Positions 1 through 9,920 of a DNA stretch of 64,000 nt are shown one piece after another (position 1 is the first letter of the stretch; each line of letters starts with the position of its first letter). Source of the DNA: Sneathiella chinensis (GTDB taxonomy: Bacteria > Pseudomonadota > Alphaproteobacteria > Sneathiellales > Sneathiellaceae); contig NZ_VNWN01000002.1 in NCBI RefSeq assembly GCF_012720115.1, forward strand, positions 992,001 to 1,056,000, in the 5' to 3' direction. Under the pieces are notes generated by a model. The model was given only the letters and a program-made list of their open reading frames with translations. It had not been told where the DNA came from and made no database searches. The translations under genes and the position numbers were made by a program.

Positions 1-1024
1 GATTGACATCCAGTTCCGGAATATCGAGACGCCCTTCAAGCGAGGGAACCTTGCCGGCAAGGCTGACCTTGAAGTCGCCGTCCGCAGTGATCTTGTCGAA
101 GGCAATCTTTGAGTTGGTAAAGGTATAGAGAGTATCCTTTACGCCAACAGCGCCTTCAATTGTCAGGGTTTCAAACGTGCCGTCCCGGGCTTCGAGGGGC
201 GCGCCGACCCAACCGGCCAGCGACTTGACGGACGGAACCTCAAGGTTTGTCTGGCCTGTCACTGCAATCGGGGTCAGGGTGGCAATTTCACCGTCAAATG
301 TCAGGCGAAGCGGATTGCCGGACAGTTCGGCAGAGACAGACGTCGCCTTGTTTTCAAGAATGGCCCGGAGCTTGCCAACACTGGTCTTGATGTTGATGGT
401 TTCGTTGTTCCAGTCGGCGCGACCTTCTGCGCTGAACGGCTGGTCCAGCCCCTTCAGGACGAGGGCCAGATTGACATTGTCCAGAACTTCGGCGGTGCCG
501 GATGCCTGATCGGTATAGGAAATACGGGCGTTCTTAAGCTGGACGTCACCAAGGCTGAGATCGCTGATCCCGAGGGAGTCCGCACCGGAGGCAGCATCAT
601 CAGCCTTGGCATCCTTTGCCGGTGCTTCTCCGCTGGCCGTATCAAAGACCCAGTTCTGTTTTCCGGTCTTGTCGACCTCAAGATTGACAACCAGTCCGTC
701 GAGGACAAACTTGTCCACCTCGACCTGACCGCCAAGCAGGGGCAGCAGTTTCAATTCCACCGTCAGGGTGTTGATTTCCGCCATGTTGGGCTGGCTGCTG
801 CTGGGGGCATTGGAAAAAGAAACCTTTGATGAGTTCAGGCCCAGAACCGGGAAAACACTGATCCCGAAATCTCCGTCAATGGCGAGGGTGCGCCCGGTGG
901 CATCGTTGGTTGCGATGATCAGTTCTTCCTTGATCCGGTCTGCCGGCACAAGAAAGGGAATGGCAATTACTGCCGCGACCAGAAGGACGATCAGCCCCAA
1001 AAGTCCATAGAATATCTTTTTCAT
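1..1024 (-). CDS. AsmA family protein (C-terminus cut by window edge)
   Basis: The reading frame starts at the ATG complementary to 1022-1024 and stays open to base 1, so only the first 341 or so residues are visible. It opens with a short positively charged start (MKKIFYGLLG) and one hydrophobic membrane segment, followed by a long beta-rich region with motifs typical of AsmA proteins (FPVLGLNSSKVSFSNAP, LPLLGGQVEVDKFVLDG, and the SLGDVQLKNARISYTDQ type of repeat). AsmA-like proteins are inner-membrane anchored periplasmic proteins linked to lipid transport and outer-membrane homeostasis; that role is family knowledge, not shown here. The gene appears to be transcribed on its own; the next gene upstream (EamA permease) is also on the minus strand but about 200 bases away. 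Confidence 0.8.
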   Translation of the reverse strand, partial: MKKIFYGLLGLIVLLVAAVIAIPFLVPADRIKEELIIATNDATGRTLAIDGDFGISVFPVLGLNSSKVSFSNAPSSSQPNMAEINTLTVELKLLPLLGGQVEVDKFVLDGLVVNLEVDKTGKQNWVFDTASGEAPAKDAKADDAASGADSLGISDLSLGDVQLKNARISYTDQASGTAEVLDNVNLALVLKGLDQPFSAEGRADWNNETINIKTSVGKLRAILENKATSVSAELSGNPLRLTFDGEIATLTPIAVTGQTNLEVPSVKSLAGWVGAPLEARDGTFETLTIEGAVGVKDTLYTFTNSKIAFDKITADGDFKVSLAGKVPSLEGRLDIPELDVN

Positions 1025-1149
1025 TACAAGCCCCATCAAATGATTGAAAACGCCGCTCAAGGTTCTGGGGGGAAACATTTCGGAACGTCCCCTGAAGGCA
1101 CAGGACCGGCGTCTGAGTATACTGTTTCTACTCTTACACGAATTTGTGA

Positions 1150-1222
1150 CTGAAAGAAGACCCGTTTACAATTAACTGGGGTTGGAAAGAGCCGGAATCA
1201 ACTCTTCTGGGGTCTTCTTCAG
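1150..1222. repeat. Long-loop inverted repeat between AsmA-like and EamA genes
   Basis: The arm CTGAAAGAAGACCC at 1150-1163 is the reverse complement, apart from one bulged A, of GGGTCTTCTTCAG at 1210-1222. About 46 bases lie between the arms and contain smaller complementary pieces (GTTG with CAAC). It lies downstream of the EamA gene stop and upstream of the AsmA-like start, both on the minus strand. It could be a structured terminator or leader, but there is no clear U-run. The rest of 1025-1232 shows nothing else recognisable. Confidence 0.4.
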
Positions 1223-1232
1223 TCTTCTCTGC

Positions 1233-2159
1233 CTATTTGGATTTACTCACCATGTATAATCCGCAGAAGATGAGGGCAACCGCCCCCCAGACATACCATT
1301 GCAGGCTTTCCCCGAACAGGAAGAAGCCGAAGGCCATGGTTGTCAGGGTGATGAAATAGGAAATTTGGCTGAAATAGACGGGGCCAGCGATCCGCTGCAA
1401 TTCGAAATAGGCAATAAAGCCGATGAAGGACAGCAGGATACTGACCAGCAGAATTTTGTTGGCGGATGACCCGCTAAGGTCGGGTACATACAGGTTGTCG
1501 GTGAAATAGACGACCGGCAACAGCATCAGGGCCGTTGCCAGCAGCATCCCAGCCGCCAGCGGCAAGGAACCGGTACCCGGAGGCCAGTCGCGGGAGCGAT
1601 AGACATTCCCGCAGGCCAGAAACAGCGGCACGGTAAAGGCCAGCGCCACCCAGAGCGGCGGCGCCGCATCAAGGGCGTCCGTATTCCCAAGCAGAAGCGG
1701 TGTGACAATGATGATAAGGGCACCGATAAAGCCCAGCATCAGGCCAAAGATTTTCTTGGGAGCGGCCCGGTCCATGCCAAACAGCACGGCAAGGGCGAAG
1801 GTGGCAACCGGTGACAGCGGATAGGCAAGACCCGCCAGACCCGCCCCGATCTTTGAGGCGGCCATGAAGGACAGGGTTGTCGGAAAGGCATTCCCGAGAA
1901 TGCCGGCAATGACATAGTAGCGCAGATGACGCGGGGCAAGGCGGGGGCGCTGGCCCTTGAGGGAGGCCGTCAGCGCCAGCAACAATCCGGCCCCCAGCAT
2001 TTGCCAGAAGACAAGCGCCATGGGGGACAGGCCATGTTGCGCGCCCAGCTTGGCAAGGGAGATGGTGGTGCCGAAGGTGATCCCGAAAATCAGCACATAA
2101 AGAGGGGCCTGAAGAGGCGGTTTTGAAGAGGAGGTCAGACTGCTTTCTTCGGTCGTCAT
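1233..2159 (-). CDS. EamA/DMT family transporter
   Basis: A 308-residue protein with about ten hydrophobic segments in two halves, as expected for the drug/metabolite transporter superfamily with two EamA repeats. After a polar N-terminus (MTTEESSLTSSSKPP) the first helix (LYVLIFGITFGTTISLAKLG) and the pair AYPLSPVATFALAVLFGMDR and ISYFITLTTMAFGFFLFGE match the conserved helices ending each repeat. The substrate cannot be told from sequence; DMT proteins export amino acids, metabolites or drugs across the inner membrane. The gene stands alone; the roughly 270 bases upstream separate it divergently from the TRAP transporter operon. Confidence 0.85.
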   Translation of the reverse strand: MTTEESSLTSSSKPPLQAPLYVLIFGITFGTTISLAKLGAQHGLSPMALVFWQMLGAGLLLALTASLKGQRPRLAPRHLRYYVIAGILGNAFPTTLSFMAASKIGAGLAGLAYPLSPVATFALAVLFGMDRAAPKKIFGLMLGFIGALIIIVTPLLLGNTDALDAAPPLWVALAFTVPLFLACGNVYRSRDWPPGTGSLPLAAGMLLATALMLLPVVYFTDNLYVPDLSGSSANKILLVSILLSFIGFIAYFELQRIAGPVYFSQISYFITLTTMAFGFFLFGESLQWYVWGAVALIFCGLYMVSKSK

Positions 2160-2376
2160 GATTGTTACAAACTTTCCCCGGGAGGGTCGGGTAATGAGGA
2201 AAAAGGCCGGTCGGGGAGACGGGCATCCGTTCGGGCATACATAGCAGACCGGACCGGCATCGTCACAGGAATTTGTGGCGCCAAGGCCTTTTCAAGGCGG
2301 CAGACGTTGTTTCCGTCCAGCATTTTAGGGGCAGGGGCGACCGGTGGATTGCGGCTGGCTCGCTAAAGAATGCAAA

Positions 2377-2388
2377 ACAATGTATTGT
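2377..2388. promoter_or_regulatory. Possible operator upstream of the TRAP operon
   Basis: ACAATGTATTGT is an inverted repeat (ACAAT-GT-ATTGT) in an AT-rich stretch about 110 bases before dctP. Its shape resembles operators of GntR-type repressors, which often control TRAP transporter operons. No regulator gene is adjacent, so the assignment is a guess from sequence form and position. Confidence 0.3.
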
Positions 2389-2403
2389 GTTACTTTAATT
2401 TAG

Positions 2404-3480
<1,077 letters not shown>

Positions 3481-3518
3481 TCGTCCGTAAATGTGCACTC
3501 TTGAAGTCAGGGGGAGGC

Positions 3519-4070
3519 GTGCGTCAGTTTGTCGATAGGCTGGAGGAGGGAGTTATCTCCCTCCTTCTTGTCGCGATGACTTTGCTTGTATTTACCGAAG
3601 TCGTCATGCGGTTCGCATTCAATGCGGGATTCCTGTGGATACAGGAACTGACCCTGCTGGTGTCCGGCTGGTTTGTGCTGTTGGGGGCGTCATACGGCGT
3701 CCGGGTCGGGGCTCATATCGGGGTGGATGCGGTTGTTCGCCTGTTGAAGCCGGAGGTTCGGCGCGTCGTTTCGATCGTGGCGGTTCTTTTGTGCCTGTTT
3801 TATTGCGGCCTTTTGTTTGTGGGGTCGTGGGAATATCTGGCCAAGATGTACAAGATCGGCCTTGAACTGGATGACATGGTGTTCCCGAAATGGATTGCCC
3901 ATTCCATTCTGGTGATCGGTTTTGGCCTGCTGATCCTGCGTTTTCTTGAACTTCTGTGGAAAATCGTGAAGAAAGAACAGGACGGTTTCGCGCTTGCCGA
4001 TGAGGCCAAGGAAGCCCTTGAGGAGTTGGACCTGAGAAAACAGGACCGAAACGGAGGGGCGGATCAATGA
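3519..4070 (+). CDS. dctQ: TRAP transporter small permease DctQ
   Basis: The small membrane subunit of the TRAP transporter, 183 residues with four hydrophobic segments. The start chosen is GTG 3519, which has AGGGGG four bases upstream and gives the family-like beginning MRQFVDRLEEGVISLLLVAM; a TTG at 3501 in the same frame has no ribosome site. Conserved DctQ features are the FTEVVMRFAFNAGFLWIQEL segment and SYGVRVGAHIGVDAV. The C-terminus is charged (KEALEELDLRKQDRNGG). Its stop overlaps the start of dctM in ATGA, typical of translational coupling in TRAP operons. Confidence 0.88.
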   Translation: MRQFVDRLEEGVISLLLVAMTLLVFTEVVMRFAFNAGFLWIQELTLLVSGWFVLLGASYGVRVGAHIGVDAVVRLLKPEVRRVVSIVAVLLCLFYCGLLFVGSWEYLAKMYKIGLELDDMVFPKWIAHSILVIGFGLLILRFLELLWKIVKKEQDGFALADEAKEALEELDLRKQDRNGGADQ

Positions 4071-5464
4071 CGGCAGCCGTTCTTTTTGCCTTGCTGTTCC
4101 TGTGCATGTTCATGGGGATGCCCATCGCCATCGCACTTGGTTTTTCCAGTGTGGTGACAATCTATTTCATGTCCGGCGACAGTATTGCCTCGATGGGGTT
4201 GAAATTCATCGAGAACCTGACCGAGCATTACACCCTGCTGGCCATTCCCTTCTTTGTCCTGTCGAGCGCCTTTCTGTCGACCGGCGGGGTGGCCCTGCGC
4301 CTGATCCGGTTTGCAACGGCAGGGGTCGGGCATATTCGCGGCGGGCTGGCCATGGCATCCGTCCTTGCCTGCATGTTATTTGCCGCGGTGTCCGGGTCTT
4401 CCCCGGCAACGGTGGCGGCCATCGGCTCTATTGTTATCGTGGGGATGGTCCGGTCCGGCTATCCTGAAAATTTCGCAGCCGGTGTCATTTCCAATGCGGG
4501 AACGCTTGGTATTCTGATCCCGCCGTCCATTGTCATGCTGGTCTATGCGGCCGCGACCGAGGTGTCCGCGGCCCGGATGTTCATGGCCGGGTTCATTCCC
4601 GGTATCCTGATGGGCCTGATCCTGATGGTGGCGATCTATATCTATGCCCGGATCAAGGGGTTGCCGTCGCTGGACCGTGCGTCGGCACGCGAGTTTTTCT
4701 CGGCGGCGTTCAGTGCGTCCGGCGGCATCATCCTGATCGTGATCGTTCTCGGGGCCATTTACGGCGGTATCGCCAGCCCGACCGAGGCCGCCGCCGTATC
4801 GACGGTCTATGCTTTCCTGATTGCCGTCATCGGGTACCGGGACATGGGGCCGCTCAAGGAAGTGCCGTGGCGATATGAGGGGGAAAACGGCCTTGGTGCG
4901 GCGTTTCGCAATACGCGCCAGATGATTGTCGCCATTCCCATGTCTTTCTTCTCGCGGGATGTGCAGAAGGTGGTGTTGGACGGGGCAAAGGTCAGCTTCA
5001 TGCTGCTGTTCATTATTGCCAATGCCATGCTTTTCGCCCATGTCCTGACATCAGAGCGGATCCCCCACATGATTGCGGAAACCATCACCCAAATGGGCCT
5101 GCCCGCATGGGGGTTCCTGATTGTCATGAATATCCTGCTGCTGATTGCCGGGAATTTCATGGAACCGTCCGCGATCCTGCTGATCATGGCGCCGATCCTG
5201 TTCCCCATTGGCCTGCAGCTTGGGATTGACCCCATTCATCTTGGGATCATCATGGTGGTGAATATGGAAATTGGCATGATCACCCCGCCAGTCGGGTTGA
5301 ACCTGTTCGTGACGGCAGGCATCACGGGCCGCGATATTGTCTGGGTGGTGAAGGCCTGTCTGCCGTGGCTTTCCCTGCTGCTGATGTTCCTGATACTGGT
5401 GACCTATGTGCCCCAGATATCCCTGTTCCTGCCGGAACTGATCGACAGCTTGCGAGGTCGATAG
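4067..5464 (+). CDS. dctM: TRAP transporter large permease DctM
   Basis: The large membrane subunit, 465 residues, with the hydrophobic pattern of DctM proteins that couple sodium entry to substrate import. Recognisable segments are LFLCMFMGMPIAIALGFSSV at the N-terminus, ASVLACMLFAAVSGSSPATVAAIG, GTLGILIPPSIVMLVYA, GAIYGGIASPTEAAAVSTVYA, and near the end GNFMEPSAILLIMAPILFPI and NMEIGMITPPVGLNLFVTAG. The protein is about 35-40 residues longer than a typical 425-430-residue DctM; the extra piece is a polar stretch around residues 262-305 between the two halves. It overlaps dctQ by four bases and is followed by a terminator, so dctPQM form a complete operon. Confidence 0.93.
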   Translation: MTAAVLFALLFLCMFMGMPIAIALGFSSVVTIYFMSGDSIASMGLKFIENLTEHYTLLAIPFFVLSSAFLSTGGVALRLIRFATAGVGHIRGGLAMASVLACMLFAAVSGSSPATVAAIGSIVIVGMVRSGYPENFAAGVISNAGTLGILIPPSIVMLVYAAATEVSAARMFMAGFIPGILMGLILMVAIYIYARIKGLPSLDRASAREFFSAAFSASGGIILIVIVLGAIYGGIASPTEAAAVSTVYAFLIAVIGYRDMGPLKEVPWRYEGENGLGAAFRNTRQMIVAIPMSFFSRDVQKVVLDGAKVSFMLLFIIANAMLFAHVLTSERIPHMIAETITQMGLPAWGFLIVMNILLLIAGNFMEPSAILLIMAPILFPIGLQLGIDPIHLGIIMVVNMEIGMITPPVGLNLFVTAGITGRDIVWVVKACLPWLSLLLMFLILVTYVPQISLFLPELIDSLRGR

Positions 5465-5493
5465 CGGCCGTCATGGGATTCTGACAACAAAGG

Positions 5494-5525
5494 GGGCGGC
5501 TGATGGGGCCGCCCTTTTTATTTTG
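5494..5525 (+). terminator. Rho-independent terminator of the TRAP operon
   Basis: GGGCGGC (5494-5500) pairs with GCCGCCC (5508-5514) around a 7-base loop, followed directly by TTTTTATTTT. It lies 30 bases after the dctM stop. Confidence 0.85.
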
Positions 5526-5638
5526 TCGGTGCCGGCTTTTTGGGGGCGGGTATTGCACCTGCCGGCAATCCCGGTCATAGAATGGACATTAAGTTTTCGG
5601 AAGGAAGGGATAAAGGCGGGGATATCGGAAAGATCGGT

Positions 5639-6328
5639 ATGAGGAAGATTGCTGTATGGGGGGGAGCCTTGCTGTGCTCCCTGTGTGTCATGTCTGCCCC
5701 CCGGGCAGAACCAGTGGATGTCCAGATCGTTCTGGCCATCGATGTGTCTTCCAGTGTCAACTGGACGGAATTCGGTTTGCAGATGCGGGGGTATGCCGAA
5801 GCCTTTCGGGATCAGGAAGTCCATGCCGCCATTGAGGGCGGCCCCGTTGGCCGGATTGCCGTTTCCATGACCCAATGGGCGGGCAGCGGTGAACAGACGA
5901 CGGTTCTTGACTGGACCGTCATCGGTGGCCCCCAAGATGCAGAGGCCTTTGCCGAACGAATTGATTATCTGCCCCGAAGTTATCCCTTTGGGGGGACGGA
6001 TATTGCCGGGGCCTTGCGCCATGCGGCGGCCCTGCTGGGGGAAAGTCCCCATACGGCCCCCCGGCAGGTGATTGACGTTTCCGGGGATGGAGAGGTGTCC
6101 GTTGGCGGGGCGGTGTCGTCGGCGCGGGATGATGTGGTCGCATCCGGGATTACCATCAACGGTTTGCCGATCCTGAACGAGCGGGCCGATCTTGGCCGCT
6201 ATTACAGCCGCAATGTGATCGGTGGCGTCGGGGCCTTTATCGAGGAGGCCGATGATTTCAAGGATTTCTCCCGCGCCATTGCCAGCAAGCTGGCGCGGGA
6301 AATCAAGGGGATCTGGTACGGCGTATAG
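5639..6328 (+). CDS. DUF1194 domain protein with VWA-like fold, secreted
   Basis: A 229-residue exported protein. Starting at ATG 5639 (GGAAAG five bases before) gives a signal peptide MRKIAVWGGALLCSLCVMSA ending near PRAEP. The mature part carries a VWA metal-binding motif (AIDVSSSVNWTEF, the DxSxS pattern), then ISMTQWAG-like and TDIAGALRHAAALL, VIDVSGDGEVSVGG and NVIGGVGAFIEEADDFKDFS, all of which fit the DUF1194 family. The molecular role of that family is not known; a VWA fold suggests protein binding in the periplasm. Two in-frame starts upstream (5540, 5582) only add residues before the signal peptide. It stands alone after the TRAP terminator. Confidence 0.85.
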   Translation: MRKIAVWGGALLCSLCVMSAPRAEPVDVQIVLAIDVSSSVNWTEFGLQMRGYAEAFRDQEVHAAIEGGPVGRIAVSMTQWAGSGEQTTVLDWTVIGGPQDAEAFAERIDYLPRSYPFGGTDIAGALRHAAALLGESPHTAPRQVIDVSGDGEVSVGGAVSSARDDVVASGITINGLPILNERADLGRYYSRNVIGGVGAFIEEADDFKDFSRAIASKLAREIKGIWYGV

Positions 6329-6351
6329 TGATCGCCGGGTGAAACGGCCGC

Positions 6352-6990
6352 CTAGCGGTGGTTCCGGTCCTGTTTTTCCTGATCTGGCCGGGACAGGGAA
6401 AAGACTTCTTTCACGGCGGTGTAATCCTTGTATCCCAACCGGGCCAGCGGATGGAATTTGGTCATGTCCACCATTCCGTCCGTCAGGATGTCGTCATTGA
6501 TGTGAATGCCAAGAACCTGCCCGATGACCATCTTGTTGGGGCGCTCCGGATCGTTGGAAGGCAGATCGATGGTTTGCAGGTAGCGGCATTCCATATTGAC
6601 CGGGCTTTCCCCGACGCGGGGTGGTTTCACCAAGGTTGAGGGCAACGCGGTAACACCGCCAAGATCAAATTCATTGACCGCCCGGGCGGCCATTTCGCTG
6701 GTGGCGTTCATGGCATCGCGGATTTCATAGGTGACCACATTGCACACAAATTCCCCGGTCTGTTCGATATTGGCGAGGGTATCCTTCGGGCCGCCTTCTG
6801 AGTGAACCCCGCTGAAGCCAAGAACCACGGTGGGCGGGTTGTCTGACATGGCGTTGAAAAAGCTGAAGGGGGCCAGATTGAGCCGTCCCTCGGTATCCAT
6901 GCTGCTCACCCATCCGATCGGGCGGGGGCTGACAAGCGCCTTGAACGGATTGTGTTTAAGACCGTGGTGATCCTTGGTTTCATAAAACAT
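6352..6990 (-). CDS. Flavin reductase family protein (FMN-binding)
   Basis: A 212-residue protein of the DIM6/NTAB flavin reductase family, with a split-barrel FMN-binding fold. Typical segments are NPFKALVSPRPIGWVSSMD near the start, LAPFSFFNAMSDNPPTVVLG, the TLANIEQTGEFVCNVVTYE stretch and a C-terminal MVIGQVLGIHINDDILTDG. Members reduce FMN with NAD(P)H for a partner oxygenase or act as oxidoreductases on small substrates; no partner monooxygenase is nearby, so the substrate is unknown. It is transcribed on the minus strand, with the following GNAT gene diverging from it. Confidence 0.88.
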   Translation of the reverse strand: MFYETKDHHGLKHNPFKALVSPRPIGWVSSMDTEGRLNLAPFSFFNAMSDNPPTVVLGFSGVHSEGGPKDTLANIEQTGEFVCNVVTYEIRDAMNATSEMAARAVNEFDLGGVTALPSTLVKPPRVGESPVNMECRYLQTIDLPSNDPERPNKMVIGQVLGIHINDDILTDGMVDMTKFHPLARLGYKDYTAVKEVFSLSRPDQEKQDRNHR

Positions 6991-7267
6991 GCGGGATAAC
7001 TCCGTGGGGGTGACGGTAAAGAAATAATAGCCCGCTGAATCTACCGCTCGGATTTTGCCGAGGCAATGACGATTTTAGTGCTTTATTTGCAATAACACAT
7101 GTGATAGATCGACTTTATGGCAAACGAACTGATCATACGACGACGACGTTTACGTACAACACCCCGTTGCGCCGATTAGTCCTGCCTGCTTTCAACTGAC
7201 ATTCTGAAATCTGGCGGTGCCTGCCTGTCGGCATACCTTGTCCCCTTTCCAGTTCCGGATTTCAGTT
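6991..7267. other. Intergenic region between divergent flavin reductase and GNAT genes
   Basis: About 280 bases without a convincing gene. It contains an AT-rich part around 7070-7110 with the 8-base palindrome CACATGTG at 7096-7103, a plausible regulator site in a divergent promoter region. No confident -35/-10 pair was found. Confidence 0.3.
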
Positions 7268-7792
7268 ATGTATCAAATTCTGCACGAGCAACCGGCCCAT
7301 GCGGCCAGCATTGAACCCCTTCTCGACCTGTGTTTCGGGCCGGAACGGTTTTTGAAAACCGCCTATAAGGTTCGCCAGGAACTTCAGCCGCTGCCAGAAC
7401 TCAGCTTCGTGGCGCTGGATGAGGGCGCCCTTGTGGGGACCCTTCGATACTGGCCAATCCGCATTGGCAATCCGGGGGCAAAAGCCATCTTGCTTGGACC
7501 CATTGCCATTCACCCCGACCGGCAGGGGGAGGGGATCGGTGTGGCCATGATCCGGCAAAGTCTGGCCCAGGCCCGGGCTGACGGACACCGCATTGTGGTT
7601 CTGGTAGGCGATCCTGAATATTATACCCGTTTTGGGTTTACCAGTGCGTCAGAAAGAAAACTGGAACTGCCGGGTCCGGTCGAGGATCGGCGGTTTCTGG
7701 TATCCGAACTGATCGATGGGGCGCTGGACGGTATTGGCGGTATGATCGCCGGTGATCCGCAGCAGGACAGGGATCAGGCGGCAATCGGTTAA
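7268..7792 (+). CDS. GNAT family N-acetyltransferase (YhbS-like)
   Basis: A 174-residue acetyltransferase. The start at ATG 7268 (MYQILHEQPAHAASIEPLLD) is preferred to an in-frame GTG at 7217 because it begins directly at the GNAT beta strand. The acetyl-CoA pyrophosphate loop is visible as HPDRQGEGIGVAMIRQSL (pattern Q/RxxGxG/A), preceded by LLGPIAIHP and followed by VVLVGDPEYYTRFGFTSASE, which is characteristic of the YhbS/COG3153 subgroup. Its acceptor substrate is unknown. It is convergent with the gene that follows on the minus strand. Confidence 0.88.
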   Translation: MYQILHEQPAHAASIEPLLDLCFGPERFLKTAYKVRQELQPLPELSFVALDEGALVGTLRYWPIRIGNPGAKAILLGPIAIHPDRQGEGIGVAMIRQSLAQARADGHRIVVLVGDPEYYTRFGFTSASERKLELPGPVEDRRFLVSELIDGALDGIGGMIAGDPQQDRDQAAIG

Positions 7793-7811
7793 GGCCTTCC
7801 TGATCCTGAGC

Positions 7812-7836
7812 GCGGGAAAATCAGCGACTTTCCCGC
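7812..7836. terminator. Hairpin between convergent genes
   Basis: GCGGGAAA (7812-7819) pairs with TTTCCCGC (7829-7836), straddling the stop codon of the minus-strand gene. There is no U-run, so any terminator function is uncertain. Confidence 0.35.
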
Positions 7837-9920
7837 CACCAGGAAAATCCCAGCAAGCCGATCAGCAACAGGGCCGCGACCAGCGGCGGAAACAGGGCCG
7901 TCTTGCTGTAGCCGGTCACCTCGAAGTTGCGGTTTTTCCGAAGTCCCATCCAGTATTGTGAGGATTGGGATGCGCCGCTGTCGGTGCGCCGGAAATCCGG
8001 CAGGGCAGGATCAGCACTCCAGTGGATTTTACCGTCGGTGGCCTGAGTGACCGGGAGCAGTTTTTCGTCTGTGGTTCGAACATCCCGGCTTTCCAGCGGG
8101 TCCATGGCGCCAACGGCGACAAGGGCGGACAAGCCATCCGATGAAAGGCGATACAGGCCATCTTCCGCAACCGGAACCGCCGCCTGAAAAGGCTCTGTTG
8201 CCGCACCTTTTTCAAGGGGAACGGTGGTTTTCTCGCCGCCGGGCCGGGTTACGGTGACGGGGGCTGGATCATTTCCCAGTGTGTGCCGCCGGATCTGTAA
8301 CTGACCCTCGGACAAGGTGGCGGTCAGTTTCTCCTCTTCCAGTTCCGGCTCTTTCATCAGCCAGTGGGATACCCGGCGCAGCAGTTCCGATTGGGGGCCG
8401 CCGCCCTCGAACCCACGGCCCCACAGCCACGCATGATCTGACATAAGCTGGGCAACGCGGCCTTTATCCTGCCGGGCCAGCATCAGAAGCGGGCGTTCTT
8501 CCGGGCCGGTCATCAGGACGGTGCCATTCTGGTTGTCGGCATCAATCATCCTGAACCAGCGGCCCCAGTCCGTATCGGTGGCCGTCGGGGCAAGACGGGC
8601 GGTGACCGGATGACGTTTCCCATCCTTGCTGATGGTGGGGATAAACCCTTGGCGATAGACCGTGCCCGTCGGTTGGCCGGGCAGAACGGTTGCAAGCGGG
8701 GTTCGGTACAGGCTGAGCGGGGTTGCAAAGGAAGGGCCCGCCGCTTCCAGCAGGGCGCCGCCCTTTTCCACATATTCCACGATATTCTGCAGATAATGGG
8801 GGGCAAGAACCCCGCGCCGCCGATACCGGTCAAAAATGATCAGGTCGAATTCTTCCAGTTTGTCCTCGAACAGTTCCTTGATCGGGAAGGGGATCAGGGA
8901 CAATTCGTTGATCGGCGTGCCGTCCTGCTTTTCCGGGGGGCGCAGAATGGTGAAATGGACCAGATCCACGGATGGGTCGGCTTTTAGGATGTTGCGCCAG
9001 CCTCTCTCCCCCATATGCGGCTCGCCCGAGACCAGCAATACTTTCAGGCGGTCGCGGATGCCGTTGATGGACAGAAAATGGCTGTTGTTCCGAAGGCTCA
9101 GTTCGCCGGGAAGGCTGGAGGTACTGATCTCCACAAAATTCTCACCGCCGTGCGGAAGGGTCAGTTCCAGATCGGCGGGCTTGCCGGGGATCACAGCCGT
9201 CCGGTTGATGACATTCCCGTCAAGGCGAACGGTGATCAGGGCGTTGTCAAGGCGGGCCGGTCCGTCCGGCCGGGGGTGATCCTCGACCAGAATACGCAAG
9301 CTGACCGGCTTGTTGACAATCCCGTAAGCGGGATATTGCTGGACGGTCAGGATACGGTCTTTTTCCTCCCGCTCACCGGTCAGAAAGGCATGGATCGGCT
9401 CACTGCTTGCGGGCAGGGAGGCGCTGTCTGGCACATCATGAACCTGTCCGTCCGTTATCAACAGGGTGGCCGCCAGATGGTTGGACGGGGTGGACCGTAA
9501 AAACTCCTCGCGGGCCCGGAACAGGCGGGTCCCTTCCTCCCCGTCGGGGGCGACCGTATCTCCCTGTTTCACGGAAACGGTTTGCACTTCAATATCGGGA
9601 AAGGCCGCCAGTTTCTGTTGCAGGGCTTGCTGTGTTTCTGTCAGCCTTTTTCGGCGTTCGCCGATAGATTGGCTGTCACTGTCATCCAGCACCAGAAGCA
9701 CCACATCCTTCAGATAGTTTCTCTGTTCCGAGACAAGCGACGGGTTGGCAATCAACAGCAACAGGCCCGCGACAAGGGCCAACCGGGTCAGGCGTCCCCG
9801 GCCACCCTGAAGGATAACCAGCCCCGATACCAGAAGGCTGACCACGACAAGGCCAATGAACCAGCCCCACGCAACAGGGGGCGAGAAGATCAGGCCGGAA
9901 AACTGGATATCCTGTATCAT
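7821..9920 (-). CDS. Membrane protein with glutamine-amidotransferase-like domain, MoxR/BatA-type operon
   Basis: A 699-residue protein with two N-terminal membrane helices (about residues 17-35 and 44-60) and one at the C-terminus (about 675-692, followed by WWRESR). The region after the second helix reads DVVLLVLDDSDSQSIGERRK, a VWA-like start; the middle (about 290-470) has features of a class I glutamine amidotransferase-like fold (KVLLVSGEPHMGERGWRNIL, LIIFDRYRRRGVLAPHYLQN, VEKGGALLEAAGPSFATP). A large periplasmic-type domain follows. The start overlaps the stop of the DUF4159 gene, so it is the last gene of the moxR operon. By analogy with Bat/MoxR systems it probably belongs to a membrane complex assembled by the MoxR ATPase; this is inference. 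Confidence 0.8.
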   Translation of the reverse strand: MIQDIQFSGLIFSPPVAWGWFIGLVVVSLLVSGLVILQGGRGRLTRLALVAGLLLLIANPSLVSEQRNYLKDVVLLVLDDSDSQSIGERRKRLTETQQALQQKLAAFPDIEVQTVSVKQGDTVAPDGEEGTRLFRAREEFLRSTPSNHLAATLLITDGQVHDVPDSASLPASSEPIHAFLTGEREEKDRILTVQQYPAYGIVNKPVSLRILVEDHPRPDGPARLDNALITVRLDGNVINRTAVIPGKPADLELTLPHGGENFVEISTSSLPGELSLRNNSHFLSINGIRDRLKVLLVSGEPHMGERGWRNILKADPSVDLVHFTILRPPEKQDGTPINELSLIPFPIKELFEDKLEEFDLIIFDRYRRRGVLAPHYLQNIVEYVEKGGALLEAAGPSFATPLSLYRTPLATVLPGQPTGTVYRQGFIPTISKDGKRHPVTARLAPTATDTDWGRWFRMIDADNQNGTVLMTGPEERPLLMLARQDKGRVAQLMSDHAWLWGRGFEGGGPQSELLRRVSHWLMKEPELEEEKLTATLSEGQLQIRRHTLGNDPAPVTVTRPGGEKTTVPLEKGAATEPFQAAVPVAEDGLYRLSSDGLSALVAVGAMDPLESRDVRTTDEKLLPVTQATDGKIHWSADPALPDFRRTDSGASQSSQYWMGLRKNRNFEVTGYSKTALFPPLVAALLLIGLLGFSWWRESR

